Positions 7,011 through 15,528 are shown, counted from the stretch's first letter. The stretch: 36,194 nt of DNA from Bacillota bacterium (GCA_029550685.1 JAKPGY010000236.1:1-36194); one strand, 5' to 3'. Notes: generated by a model from the sequence alone, not told the origin. Numbers and translations: made by a program.

Positions 7011-8512
7011 GATTTCACCTCCGTTTCACTCTGCATAGCTTTTATTACCTGACGGGCGGCAGCTACTCCCGAGCTTAGAGTTGGCTGAAATCCTCCCGCT
7101 CCAGCCCAGGCTCCCACAAAGTACAAACCTTTGATGGGAGAACGGGGGGAGATGAAAATATTGGAGTCTTTAGCAAACTGATCAAAGCCATAAATAGCAC
7201 CGCCTGGAGTGGCCAGGTAACGCATATGGGTGAGAGGAGTAGCCACCTCTATTTCTTCTATATGTTCCCGGAATCCTGGGAAGTGCTGCTCAACCAGATC
7301 CAACAGTTTGTCAGCCACCTCATATTTCTTTTCATAATATTGGTGGGGCGGAATCTCCAGCCAGGGATCTCCGTATTTCAAATTAACGATGACTGCCTGG
7401 CAGGTTCCCGGTGGAGAAAAGTCCGGATCGGATACATCGTAGCAGCTTAACAATATATAATCGTCTTCCACAGCCACTTTTCTAAAGGAAGAAAATACTT
7501 TATCCATATCCGTGGTAGTGCCAAGGAAGTTGGTGGTTTCGGTTATTCCTACCTCCTCAGGCTCGCAGTCCAAACCTGCAAATATGGTTAGTGAGGAGGG
7601 GCCCACCGTACTGCCGCCCAATATTTTCAGCTGTTCTTCCGGAACATGCTCTGGATCGATCAGTTCGGTATATACAGACAGGGTGGAGGCATTGGAGACT
7701 ATATACTTGGTGTTAATAGTTTCACCATATTCGGTGACTACTCCGGTAACACAACCGTTTTCCACCAGGATTTTGCTGACACCGCAGTTAAAGCGTGCTT
7801 CTCCGCCAGCTTCGTAGAATTTTTCCAAAATGGCGGTGGAGAGGGCTTGAGAGCCGCCTTTGAGATGATATGGCTTCAGTTCAATGTAGGCAAACAGCAG
7901 TATAGCCAAATCCATAAAGGGAAGCTTGGATGGCGGGACACCCATATAACCCCAGTAAATAGCTACAGTCATCTTAAGCAGTGGATCGGTAAAGTACTGA
8001 TCAAGGATTTCCTGGCTATTGGTTAAAGCATACTTGAAATAAGTGGGATAAGTTTCCGGGGATGCTTGCGGGTCTCTGTTGACACCAAAGAATTCAAAAC
8101 ATATTTTATAAACCAGGTCAAAGAAAGCAGTAATATTGTCTTTTTCCGCCGGGAATCTCTCCTGCAGCGTAGCTATAAGTGCTTCCCGATCGGCTGGGAG
8201 AATTATATCCAGTTGACCCGGTACCAGCAACCGGTACAAATTCTCCATTGCTACCCATTCCAGACGGTCGGTGACTCCCAGTTTATCCAGCACAAAACGC
8301 AGAGGTCCCGGTTTGTCTTTGGAACCCAGACCGCTAAGCTGGTGCAAAGCTACCTCGAATTCGAAACGGCCCCGGCAGAAACTGGTGGCACACCCTCCTG
8401 GGATATTGTGCCTCTCTAATAGAAGAGTTTTAACGCCCTTCTGAGCTAAACGGCAGGCGGCAGTAAGTCCGCCGTTACCCGCACCGATAACTACCACATC
8501 ATATTCCGACAC
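7007..8512 (-). CDS. FAD-dependent phytoene desaturase / retinol saturase-like oxidoreductase
   Basis: A 501-residue flavoprotein with the Rossmann FAD motif YDVVVIGAGNGGLTAACRLA at 4-23, LLLERHNIPGGCATSF just after, and the C-terminal FAD segment IKGLYFVGAWAGAGGFQP. This is the CrtI / all-trans-retinol 13,14-reductase family, which adds or removes hydrogen across carbon-carbon double bonds of isoprenoid or lipid substrates. No carotenoid genes lie nearby, so a lipid or polyunsaturated substrate is as likely as phytoene. It is the middle gene of an apparent operon, 14 bases after the PadR gene and overlapping the FNR/[2Fe-2S] gene by four bases. The reductase would supply electrons if it acts as a saturase. 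Confidence 0.82.
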   Translation of the reverse strand: MSEYDVVVIGAGNGGLTAACRLAQKGVKTLLLERHNIPGGCATSFCRGRFEFEVALHQLSGLGSKDKPGPLRFVLDKLGVTDRLEWVAMENLYRLLVPGQLDIILPADREALIATLQERFPAEKDNITAFFDLVYKICFEFFGVNRDPQASPETYPTYFKYALTNSQEILDQYFTDPLLKMTVAIYWGYMGVPPSKLPFMDLAILLFAYIELKPYHLKGGSQALSTAILEKFYEAGGEARFNCGVSKILVENGCVTGVVTEYGETINTKYIVSNASTLSVYTELIDPEHVPEEQLKILGGSTVGPSSLTIFAGLDCEPEEVGITETTNFLGTTTDMDKVFSSFRKVAVEDDYILLSCYDVSDPDFSPPGTCQAVIVNLKYGDPWLEIPPHQYYEKKYEVADKLLDLVEQHFPGFREHIEEIEVATPLTHMRYLATPGGAIYGFDQFAKDSNIFISPRSPIKGLYFVGAWAGAGGFQPTLSSGVAAARQVIKAMQSETEVKS

Positions 8513-8526
8513 TTCTCATCACCCCT

Positions 8527-9078
8527 TTATTGGTTTTCGGGTAGGTTTTCAAGGGCTGGTTTATTCTCACATCCTTTCAACTGGCTTTTGAAATTGCTAA
8601 ACCAATCTATTAAATACTGGTAAAAATCTTGGCCAAAGCGAAGAGTGGCTTTTTGGCAGGTGTCTGCGTATTTGGCCGGACCGTCAGCAATGATATCTAG
8701 GGTTTGTTTTAGTTCTTCCAGCTGTTGTATATGCTGGTCAATGATTTGAAAAAGCTTATCCTGAGTAAGATTGCGGGCAAAAAAGAGACGGATCAGCATT
8801 TCATAACGGAAATTAAAGGGTTTGAGGGGTTGTTCCAGCCAATCCAAAAATACTTGATGTCCTTCAGGAGTAATCTCGTAAACCTTTTTATAACGACCGT
8901 TTTCCACTTGTTCCTTGGAACGAACCAATCCAGATTCTTCGCAGCGTTTAAGAGCAGGGTAAAGGCTGCCATCACTTACATTGGAGAAAAAAGCAGTGCT
9001 GTTGCTCATTAATTTCTTTATTTCATAACCACTCATTTCATGAATGGTTAGTGAGCCCAAAATCAAAAAGTCCAGCAA
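8527..9078 (-). CDS. PadR-family transcriptional regulator
   Basis: The N-terminal winged helix is typical of PadR: FLILGSLTIHEMSGYEIKKL, then SDGSLYPALKRCEESGLVRS and a wing NGRYKKVYEITPEGHQVF. A C-terminal helical region (about 100-165) matches the PadR_C dimerisation domain, making this a subfamily-1 PadR. The start is TTG, with GAGGT seven bases upstream. It is the first gene of the operon with the flavoprotein and FNR-type reductase, so it most likely represses them and itself, released by an unknown aromatic or lipid-like inducer. A TATATA-N4-TATATA palindrome 19 bases upstream of the start is the candidate operator. Confidence 0.87.
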   Translation of the reverse strand: MLDFLILGSLTIHEMSGYEIKKLMSNSTAFFSNVSDGSLYPALKRCEESGLVRSKEQVENGRYKKVYEITPEGHQVFLDWLEQPLKPFNFRYEMLIRLFFARNLTQDKLFQIIDQHIQQLEELKQTLDIIADGPAKYADTCQKATLRFGQDFYQYLIDWFSNFKSQLKGCENKPALENLPENQ

Positions 9079-9096
9079 AGCAATACCTCGATTCGA

Positions 9097-9112
9097 TATA
9101 TATTGTTATATA
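9097..9112. promoter_or_regulatory. Candidate PadR operator
   Basis: TATATA-TTGT-TATATA inverted repeat, 19 bases upstream of the padR-like start. AT-rich ATAT-type dyads are common in PadR operators. The rest of 9113-9354 holds the divergent promoters; TTGATA at 9264-9269 is a weak -35 candidate for the rightward gene. Confidence 0.5.
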
Positions 9113-9354
9113 TTATTATGTTTGCATGGATAAACCTTGTCAAGTAAGGATGAAACATAATTAAGGAAAACTGGAAAACACTAATAGGGGCAGCTACGGT
9201 TTACCAGTATTAAGAGTGTAGCTCCAGGTTATTCAAATATTGGTTAGCTAATAATAATGAGTTTTGATACAATTTTCTTCGGATGGGTAAATGTATGGAT
9301 AGGCAAAACAATACTGATCGTTTTTATAGTGGATAGTATCAAGGAGGTAAATAC

Positions 9355-11076
9355 TTGGAATCAACTTGGCAGGCAATACTATTTGCTTTTATCGGGGGAT
9401 TAGGGATCTTCCTGTTTGGCTTGCGTAATATGTCGGATGGCCTGCAGGCGGTAGCAGGGGATCGTATGCGGACTATTTTGGAGAGGGGAACCCGTAACCC
9501 GCTGCTGGGGGTATTGACCGGAATTGTGGTTACCGGATTGATTCAAAGCAGCACTGCTACCACTGTTTTAACAGTAGGTTTAGTAAATGCAGAATTGCTT
9601 ACTCTCAGGCAGGCTATCGGTGTAATAATGGGAGCTAATATTGGTACTACAGTAACTGCTTATTTGATTGGTTTTAATCTACAGGAATATGCTTTGCCCA
9701 TATTAGGCCTCGGCGCTTTATGGTATCTTTTTGCCCGTAACAAGCGTTCCAAAAATGTGGGACAGGTTCTGTTTGGTTTTGGGTTGCTGTTTTTTGGCCT
9801 GAGCACTATGGGCGCAGGCATGGAGCCCTTGAAGGATCTGCCTTTTTTTACTGATTTGATGGTCAGTATTGATGATAATGCCTTAATAGGGGTAATCATC
9901 GGAATAATTTTTACCGGTATGGTCCAGAGCAGCGCTGCTACCATAGGTGTGCTGCAGGAATTAGTCAACCAAGGAGCTGTCACCTATAATCAGGCAGTAC
10001 CCATTCTATTTGGTGATAACATCGGTACTACCGTAACCGCGTTACTGGCTGGAGTTGGAGCTAGTATAGCAGCCCGACGGGCATCTTTGACCCACTTTAT
10101 GTTTAACATGATCGGGACACTGATCTTTCTACCTCTATTTATTATTGGCTTTTTCCCGGAGATGGTAACCTTTATTACTAATACGCTGTTCAATATTGTG
10201 CCGGGATTTACCGGAACCTGGGAAACATTAAATCCCAGATTGCAGATTGCGCAGACCCATGCCGTTTTTAATATAAGCAATACTTTAATTCATTTGCCAC
10301 TGGTGGGAGTACTGGCGGCTATTGTTACTTTCTTAATACCCGATCGTGAGGAACACCTGGATGAGGCGGAGTTTAGAACCCGTTTCATCGACCACCGCTT
10401 CTTGAATAACCCCTCCGTTGCCTTAGCCCAGGCTACCCGGGAAATGCTGCGTATGGGTGAATTAACCCGGCAGGCTTTTGAGAATGCTCTGGAATATTTC
10501 CAGACCCGCGAGGAAAGTCTGGCTAAAAGAAGCCAAATTTTAGAGGAGACTATCGATAATCTGGAGCGTCAGATTACCGATTATGTGGTTTTGGCTTCCC
10601 AAAAGCACTTGTCCCGTGAAGATTCCAATCAAGCCCAGCTTATACTCCAGTCATTAAACGATATAGAGAGAATTGCTGATATAAGTGAAAGCATTATTGA
10701 AGGGGCCGATTACGCTACCAAACATCAGGTGGTTTTCTCAGGAGAGGCGGAAGAAGAACTTGCAGCCATGATTGCTCTGACCAGGCAGGCAGTGGAATCA
10801 GCGCTTCTCACATTGGAACGTAAAGATAAAAGTTTAGCCCAAAAGGTTATGGACTATGAAAGACAGTTGGACGACATGCAGGAACAGTTCCGCAAAGCAC
10901 ATATCCGCAGGCTGAATGAGAGGATATGCAATGGAAATAATGGAGCCGTTTTTCTCGATCTGATTGGTAATTTGGAACGGATCAGTGACCATTGTCGCAA
11001 CATAGCTAGATATGTTTGCCCGGACTTCAACTCTGAACCGGAAGATAGCTCTATCCACCGCGGGAGGTTTGCGTAA
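9355..11076 (+). CDS. Na+/phosphate cotransporter (NptA/PNaS type) with C-terminal PhoU-like domain
   Basis: Integral membrane protein of 573 residues. The membrane half carries the duplicated signature of the Na+/Pi cotransporter family: GLIQSSTATT (QSS 64-66) with GANIGTTVTA (about 93-102), and again MVQSSAATIG (QSS 191-193) with GDNIGTTVTA. The cytosolic C-terminal 230 residues are helical and PhoU-like, with FLDLIGNLERISDHCRNIA at the end. It would import inorganic phosphate with sodium, or act in phosphate homeostasis as YjbB-type proteins do. The TTG start at 9355 has AAGGAGGT at 9341-9348. Monocistronic, closed by a strong terminator. Phosphate supply fits an organism with a pyrophosphatase, but no Pho box was seen. 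Confidence 0.87.
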   Translation: MESTWQAILFAFIGGLGIFLFGLRNMSDGLQAVAGDRMRTILERGTRNPLLGVLTGIVVTGLIQSSTATTVLTVGLVNAELLTLRQAIGVIMGANIGTTVTAYLIGFNLQEYALPILGLGALWYLFARNKRSKNVGQVLFGFGLLFFGLSTMGAGMEPLKDLPFFTDLMVSIDDNALIGVIIGIIFTGMVQSSAATIGVLQELVNQGAVTYNQAVPILFGDNIGTTVTALLAGVGASIAARRASLTHFMFNMIGTLIFLPLFIIGFFPEMVTFITNTLFNIVPGFTGTWETLNPRLQIAQTHAVFNISNTLIHLPLVGVLAAIVTFLIPDREEHLDEAEFRTRFIDHRFLNNPSVALAQATREMLRMGELTRQAFENALEYFQTREESLAKRSQILEETIDNLERQITDYVVLASQKHLSREDSNQAQLILQSLNDIERIADISESIIEGADYATKHQVVFSGEAEEELAAMIALTRQAVESALLTLERKDKSLAQKVMDYERQLDDMQEQFRKAHIRRLNERICNGNNGAVFLDLIGNLERISDHCRNIARYVCPDFNSEPEDSSIHRGRFA

Positions 11077-11106
11077 CCGCAGGTGCAGAAATTCTATAGT
11101 ATAAGT

Positions 11107-11140
11107 AGCTGTCCTTTCAACAAGGGACAGCTTTTTTTTT
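11107..11140 (+). terminator. Intrinsic terminator of cotransporter gene
   Basis: Stem AGCTGTCC...GGACAGCT (11107-11132, one bulged G) followed by nine T residues. Confidence 0.9.
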
Positions 11141-11185
11141 GCAGATCTATCTCTTTCCCGCCACACTTTACTGGATTATCCGCTC

Positions 11186-11272
11186 TGCAAATTCAATTCC
11201 TATTTTTAAAACTGCTTGATTCACTGTTTTCTTTGAGACCTGCCTCACAAACTATCAATTTGTATTTGCAAA
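11186..11272. promoter_or_regulatory. Candidate activator-binding hexamers upstream of operon 1
   Basis: TGCAAA at 11186-11191 and a TTTGCAAA double site at 11265-11272 lie about 148 and 62 bases upstream of the sigma-54 promoter at 11334. The same hexamer in both orientations occurs four times upstream of the second sigma-54 promoter (17019-17190). The distances suit enhancer sites of a sigma-54 activator. TTTGCA at 11138-11143 may also belong, although it is partly the terminator T-tract. The remaining sequence of 11141-11473 shows no gene. Confidence 0.4.
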
Positions 11273-11333
11273 ATTGCCATTGTAACCCATGGACCCAGTG
11301 TATCACTCCCCATATTACCGCCTTCTTACAGTA

Positions 11334-11349
11334 TGGCACGGTGTTTGCG
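11334..11349 (+). promoter_or_regulatory. Sigma-54 (-24/-12) promoter for operon 1
   Basis: TGGCACGGTGTTTGCG fits the consensus TGGCAC-N5-TTGC, with GG and GC exactly 10 bases apart. It lies 125 bases before the acyl-CoA dehydrogenase start, and a sigma-54 activator is encoded at the far end of the operon. Confidence 0.85.
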
Positions 11350-11473
11350 TTATAAAAGCCCAGCGATGTAATACAGCGTTCCGCATGCTGTGATCGGGAC
11401 AACAGCCGCCTCTTTGATCCAGCAAACATCGGATCGCTGATTTGAAAAAGAGGTTTAGGAGGGGAGGGATAAG

Positions 11474-12623
11474 ATGGAGCGCATTCTGCCGTTCACAGCC
11501 GAGCACGAAATGTTCCGCAAAAGTTTCCGCAGCTTTTTAGAAAAAGAAATAGTACCCCAATATGCTGAGTGGGAAAAAAACGGCATTGTTGATCGGGACG
11601 CCTACCGTAAGATGGGAAAACAGGGCTTTTTATGTCCCTGGGTGGATGAGAAATATGGAGGATCGGGTGCCGATTTTCTTTATTCACTGATAATCGGCGA
11701 AGAGATAGCTCGTTTTAGTTTAACAGGCTTTTTCGTCTTTCTGCACAGTGATATTGTAGCACCTTATTTATATAGATGCTTTCGGCAGCGAAGAACAAAA
11801 AATGCGCTGGCTGCCTGACTGTGTCAGCGGAGAAAAGATTTTAGCTATTGCTATGACTGAGCCAGATGCAGGTTCAGATCTGGCTGCGATGCGTACCCGG
11901 GCTGTCAGAGATGGGGACTACTATGTATTAAATGGCTCCAAGACCTTTATATCTAATGGCATTCTGGCTGATTTGGTCATCGTGGCGGCTAAAACCGATC
12001 CCAAGGCTGGAGCTCACGGTGTCAGCCTGTTTGTAGTGGAAGCAGGCACTAAAGGATTTGAGCGCAGCAAACCCATTGCTAAAATCGGTATGCACGCCCA
12101 GGATACCGCGGAACTTTATTTTGAAGACTGCCGTATACCAGCTGGCAATTTACTGGGGCAGGAGGGATACGGCTTTTATTATCTGATGCAAAAGCTGCAG
12201 CAGGAAAGACTGGTGGCTGCCATGATTAATCAGGCGGTAGCCGAGCACTGTCTCGAGATCACTCTGCAGTATGTACAGGAACGTCAAGTGTTTGGCAAGC
12301 CATTAAGCAAGTTTCAGAATACCCAGTTTTGCTTGGCGGAATTAGCAACCGAGATTCAAATTGGCCGCACCTTTGTGGATGTTTTGGTCATGCAGCATAT
12401 GGCTCAGAAAAACGTGGTTCAGGAAGTCAGTATGGCTAAATACTGGATATGCGAAATGGTTAACCGGGTGGCTTCCAGGTGCCTGCAGCTATTTGGAGGA
12501 TACGGTTACTGCTTGGAATATGAAATATCCCGGCTGTTTGTCGATGCCCGGGTGCAAACCATATATGCGGGCACTTCGGAAATAATGAAGCTGATAATCA
12601 GCCGTGGTTTGGGACTTAAATAG
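11474..12623 (+). pseudogene. Acyl-CoA dehydrogenase, interrupted by a one-base frameshift
   Basis: Two frames together give a complete acyl-CoA dehydrogenase. 11474-11818 encodes the N-terminal helical domain (MERILPFTAEHEMFRKSF to HSDIVAPYLYR); 11802-12623 encodes the rest (AIAMTEPDAGSDLA, then ERQVFGKPLSKFQ, LFGGYGYCLEYEISRLFVDA and IYAGTSEIMKLI). The expected junction YRxFGSEEQKMRWL is restored by removing one T from the TTT at 11780-11782, giving 382 residues, the normal family length. The C-terminal YEGT glutamate is alanine (YAGT); the base may instead be the glutamate of LQQERLVAA, as in isovaleryl- and long-chain acyl-CoA dehydrogenases. First gene of the sigma-54 operon; SD AGGAGGGGAGG. 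Either a true mutation or a sequence error. Confidence 0.85.
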
Positions 12624-12677
12624 AAACGCGGGTGTGACTCATTTGTCAGCCCGGATATGGAAAGGAGGACATGGTTA

Positions 12678-13850
12678 ATGAGAAAAGTTGCCGTATTAGG
12701 TATGGGACACAGCCAATTCTGCTTCAACTCACCGAAGACTCAGGTAGAACTTCTCTCAGAGGTTTCCTTAGATGCGATTACCAGTTCTAATTTGACTACA
12801 AAAGATATCGAAGCCGCTTTTATCGGCAATGCTTTAGGTACTATAGCGGAAGGGCAGGCCACGGTACAGCAGTTTTTCGCTAATGATATAGGATGTCTGA
12901 ATATCCCAGCTTTGCGTTATGAAGGAGCCTGCGCTTCGGGAACTATTGCTATCCGGGAAGCCTTTATGAATGTAGCAGCCGGCTATTATGATGTTGTGTT
13001 GGTAGCCGGCGTGGACAAAACTACGGGTATAGGAACACCTTTAGCTACCAGATGTTTTTCCATGGCCGGTGATTCCCGCTATGAATTTCCTTGCGGATAT
13101 ACCTTTCCGTCAGCCTTCGCGCTATTAGCTCATTTATATGCCAGTCACTACAATATACCTTTGCCCAGATTAAAGGAACAGATGGCTGCCGTATCAGTAC
13201 AATCTCATTTCTATGCCAGTAAAAATCCATTAGCACAGCTGCGGTTTGAGATCACTGTTGAGGATGTATTAAATAGCTTCATGGTGTCTACACCCATCCA
13301 ACTGCACGACTGTTGTCCCTTTACTGACGGCGCAGCAGCCGTTGTCTTAGCTTCAGAAGAAGTAGCCAGGAAAATATACGATAAACCATGCTGGATTACC
13401 GGTGTCGGTCTAGCCACCTCCGGGAGGTTGAGTTCGCAATATCGCTATTTGCCGCGTATACGAGCCCGGGAATTATCGGTGGAAAAAGCTTATAAAATGG
13501 CTGGCATCGGACCTGAGGATGTAGACGTATGCGAACTGCATGACTGCTTCAGCATAGCTTCAATAATAGCCGCTGAAAGCCTGGGCTTTTTCGAGTTCGG
13601 TACCGCCGGAGAAGCCTGGCTTAGAGGTGAGACTAAAATTGACGGTAAAATCCCTATCAATGTTTCCGGAGGTCTTAAAGCAAAAGGGCACCCAATTGGC
13701 GCTACTGGAGTTTCACAGCTCTATCATATCTGCAAACAACTCCGCAATGAGATGGTTGACTATGGGCTGCAGGTAGAAGGAGCACGCACTGGATTAGTAG
13801 ATACTCTGGGTGGGGATGGATGTCTTTGTCACCTGGTAGTGCAGAGTTAG
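12678..13850 (+). CDS. SCP2/SCPx-type thiolase-family protein
   Basis: Starts at ATG 12678, which has AAAGGAGG at 12661-12668; an ATG at 12657 would precede that RBS. The 390-residue protein has the thiolase fold with nucleophilic C85 in YEGACASG, H288 in CELHDCFS and H338 in GGLKAKGHPIGATG. The second catalytic cysteine of classical thiolases (CxGGGxG) is missing: the equivalent segment reads DTLGGDGCLCHL. This is the SCPx/DitF/Ltp2/BbsB group, which cleaves 2-substituted 3-oxoacyl-CoAs or performs retro-aldol cleavage and works as a complex with a DUF35 protein. That partner is the next gene, 15 bases downstream. It follows the acyl-CoA dehydrogenase by 54 bases. A role in removing acetyl-CoA or propionyl-CoA from a branched substrate is inferred. 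Confidence 0.85.
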   Translation: MRKVAVLGMGHSQFCFNSPKTQVELLSEVSLDAITSSNLTTKDIEAAFIGNALGTIAEGQATVQQFFANDIGCLNIPALRYEGACASGTIAIREAFMNVAAGYYDVVLVAGVDKTTGIGTPLATRCFSMAGDSRYEFPCGYTFPSAFALLAHLYASHYNIPLPRLKEQMAAVSVQSHFYASKNPLAQLRFEITVEDVLNSFMVSTPIQLHDCCPFTDGAAAVVLASEEVARKIYDKPCWITGVGLATSGRLSSQYRYLPRIRARELSVEKAYKMAGIGPEDVDVCELHDCFSIASIIAAESLGFFEFGTAGEAWLRGETKIDGKIPINVSGGLKAKGHPIGATGVSQLYHICKQLRNEMVDYGLQVEGARTGLVDTLGGDGCLCHLVVQS

Positions 13851-13865
13851 GAAGGAGGAAGCCAT

Positions 13866-14276
13866 ATGGATTACAAACTGCCGTTTAAGGAATACAATAA
13901 GGCTTTACGCAAATCCAAGCTGCTGGGCTTGAGATGCAACTCCTGCGGGGCTATTACTTGCCCGCCTAAAATGAGCTGCCAGGAGTGCACTGGACTGGAT
14001 CTGGAAATCACTGAGCTGAGCGGCAAAGGATTTATCGTAACTTATACCACCAGTTTTGTCGCACCCCGGGGACGTGAAAACGAGATTCCCTATACCATTG
14101 TCATTGTACAGCTGGATGAAGGTCCTTGGATTATGGGCAATTTGATCGACATGGAAACTAACAAAATAACATTCGATATTATCGGGCGACGGGTCAGAAT
14201 GAGCAGTAGGGTATATCCAGGAGATTTGTATTCAGCCGGGGCTTCAGCCCGCCCCGTTTTCAGCTTCGACGATTAA
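13866..14276 (+). CDS. DUF35 zinc-ribbon/OB-fold protein, thiolase partner
   Basis: A 136-residue protein with an N-terminal rubredoxin-like zinc ribbon (C24-x2-C27 ... C38-x2-C41) and a C-terminal OB-fold (LSGKGFIVTYTTSFVAP ... VRMSSRVYPGDL). DUF35 proteins bind thiolases of the SCP2 type and shape the acyl-CoA site, for example in archaeal thiolase/HMG-CoA synthase complexes, ChsH2 of steroid degradation and BbsA of toluene degradation. The gene has AAGGAGG before its ATG and sits directly behind the thiolase-family gene, so a complex between the two is very likely. Zinc binding is inferred from the four cysteines. Confidence 0.85.
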   Translation: MDYKLPFKEYNKALRKSKLLGLRCNSCGAITCPPKMSCQECTGLDLEITELSGKGFIVTYTTSFVAPRGRENEIPYTIVIVQLDEGPWIMGNLIDMETNKITFDIIGRRVRMSSRVYPGDLYSAGASARPVFSFDD

Positions 14277-14309
14277 TTATGGTCACTTTTCTGCAAAGGG
14301 GGAATAACT

Positions 14310-15488
14310 ATGTCCCTGCCCCTGGAAGGAATCCGGATACTGGATTTATCGATATATCTGCCGGGGCCGTTTTGTACCCAGATATTAGCTGATTTTGGTG
14401 CTGAGGTAATCAAGGTAGAAGAACTCAGCGGCGAATGGGGTCGGCATGTTTACCCGGTAATAGGCGACAAGAGTGCTCTTTTCTACGCGGTCAATCGCGG
14501 GAAAAAGAGTTTAGCAATTAACCTCAAATCGGAAATCGGCAAAGAAATATTTATGAAGCTGGCCCAGTATGCTGATGTGGTTGTAGAGCAGTTTAGACCT
14601 GGGGTTATGGAGAGATTAGGGTTAGGTTATGAAGCACTTTCCCAAGTGAATCCACAACTGATCTATTGCTCTATAAGCGGGTATGGGCACAGCGGACCTC
14701 TTCAGTATGCAGCCGGACATGATTTAAACTATTTAAGCCTGGCAGGGGTTACTGGTTTAACCGGCACCAGGAATCAGCCGGGAATGTCCGGAGTGCAGAT
14801 CGCCGATCTGGCCGGCGGCTCTCTGCAGGCCGTCAGTGCTATCCTGCTGGCGTTAATAGCCCGGGAAAAAATTGGCCGGGGCCAATATTGTGATATAGCT
14901 ATGCTGGATGGGGCTATCAGTCTTTTGGCCTTCAGTCTGGCTGAGTGGTCCGGGCAGGGCAGACTGCCGGTTTGTAATGGGGGAGCGCTGACGGGTGGCT
15001 TCGCTTGTTATCAGATCTATGCTGCTGCCGATGGTAAGTATGTAAGCCTGGGAGCAGTAGAAGCTAAGTTCTGGCAGAGGTTCTGTGAAAGGATTGGCCG
15101 GCCGGAATATATACCTTATCAATGGGATGATACCCGTCAAGAGGAAATCCTGGCTGATATTAAATCGATAATGGCTGGCAAGACCCAGCAGGAATGGGTG
15201 GATTACTTTGCAGATGACGATATCTGTTTTACTCCGGTACTAAATCTGGAAGAAATGAGCCGGCATCCTCAAGTTCAGGATCGAAATATGGTGATCATAA
15301 TGGAAGATGTTCAGGGCAGCGGTAAAAATATGATGCTAACCGGATGTCCTATTAAATTGTCTCATACGCCCGCAATAGTCAAACCTGTATTTCCTGAACT
15401 GGGAGAACATACTGAAATTCTTCTGCAGGAAATTGGTTATTCAGCTCAGGAAATAGCCCGTTGGAAAGAGCAGAAAGTACTGGCTTAA
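14310..15488 (+). CDS. CaiB/BaiF family protein, probably alpha-methylacyl-CoA racemase
   Basis: A 392-residue class III CoA-transferase-fold protein (LEGIRILDLSIYLPGPFCTQ at the start). Family members either transfer CoA, using an aspartyl-CoA intermediate, or epimerise 2-methylacyl-CoAs. Three residues favour the racemase: H137 in AAGHDLNYLSLAG, D166 in VQIADLAGG and E251 in SLGAVEAKFW. Their spacing (29 and 85) is almost that of mycobacterial MCR (H126, D156, E241). A racemase would convert 2R- to 2S-methylacyl-CoA so that the acyl-CoA dehydrogenase of this operon can act. A succinyl-CoA-dependent transferase remains possible, as in the bbsEF pair, but only one subunit is present. Last gene of the operon; a terminator follows. 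Confidence 0.82.
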   Translation: MSLPLEGIRILDLSIYLPGPFCTQILADFGAEVIKVEELSGEWGRHVYPVIGDKSALFYAVNRGKKSLAINLKSEIGKEIFMKLAQYADVVVEQFRPGVMERLGLGYEALSQVNPQLIYCSISGYGHSGPLQYAAGHDLNYLSLAGVTGLTGTRNQPGMSGVQIADLAGGSLQAVSAILLALIAREKIGRGQYCDIAMLDGAISLLAFSLAEWSGQGRLPVCNGGALTGGFACYQIYAAADGKYVSLGAVEAKFWQRFCERIGRPEYIPYQWDDTRQEEILADIKSIMAGKTQQEWVDYFADDDICFTPVLNLEEMSRHPQVQDRNMVIIMEDVQGSGKNMMLTGCPIKLSHTPAIVKPVFPELGEHTEILLQEIGYSAQEIARWKEQKVLA

Positions 15489-15528
15489 ATTTTAGTCCGG
15501 TCTGATCTTCTATTCCCTTCACATTATG

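Noticed and set aside
7646-8026. 126-codon frame opposite the phytoene desaturase-like gene
   Set aside because: Antisense shadow of a well-supported gene.
11796-11803. Run of six A residues as a programmed -1 frameshift site in the acyl-CoA dehydrogenase
   Set aside because: The needed shift is +1 and protein similarity (FGSEEQK) already resumes upstream of the A run, so the shift lies at TTT 11780-11782.
12657-12677. Upstream ATG for the SCP2-type thiolase
   Set aside because: The Shine-Dalgarno lies after it; ATG 12678 fits both RBS and the family N-terminus.
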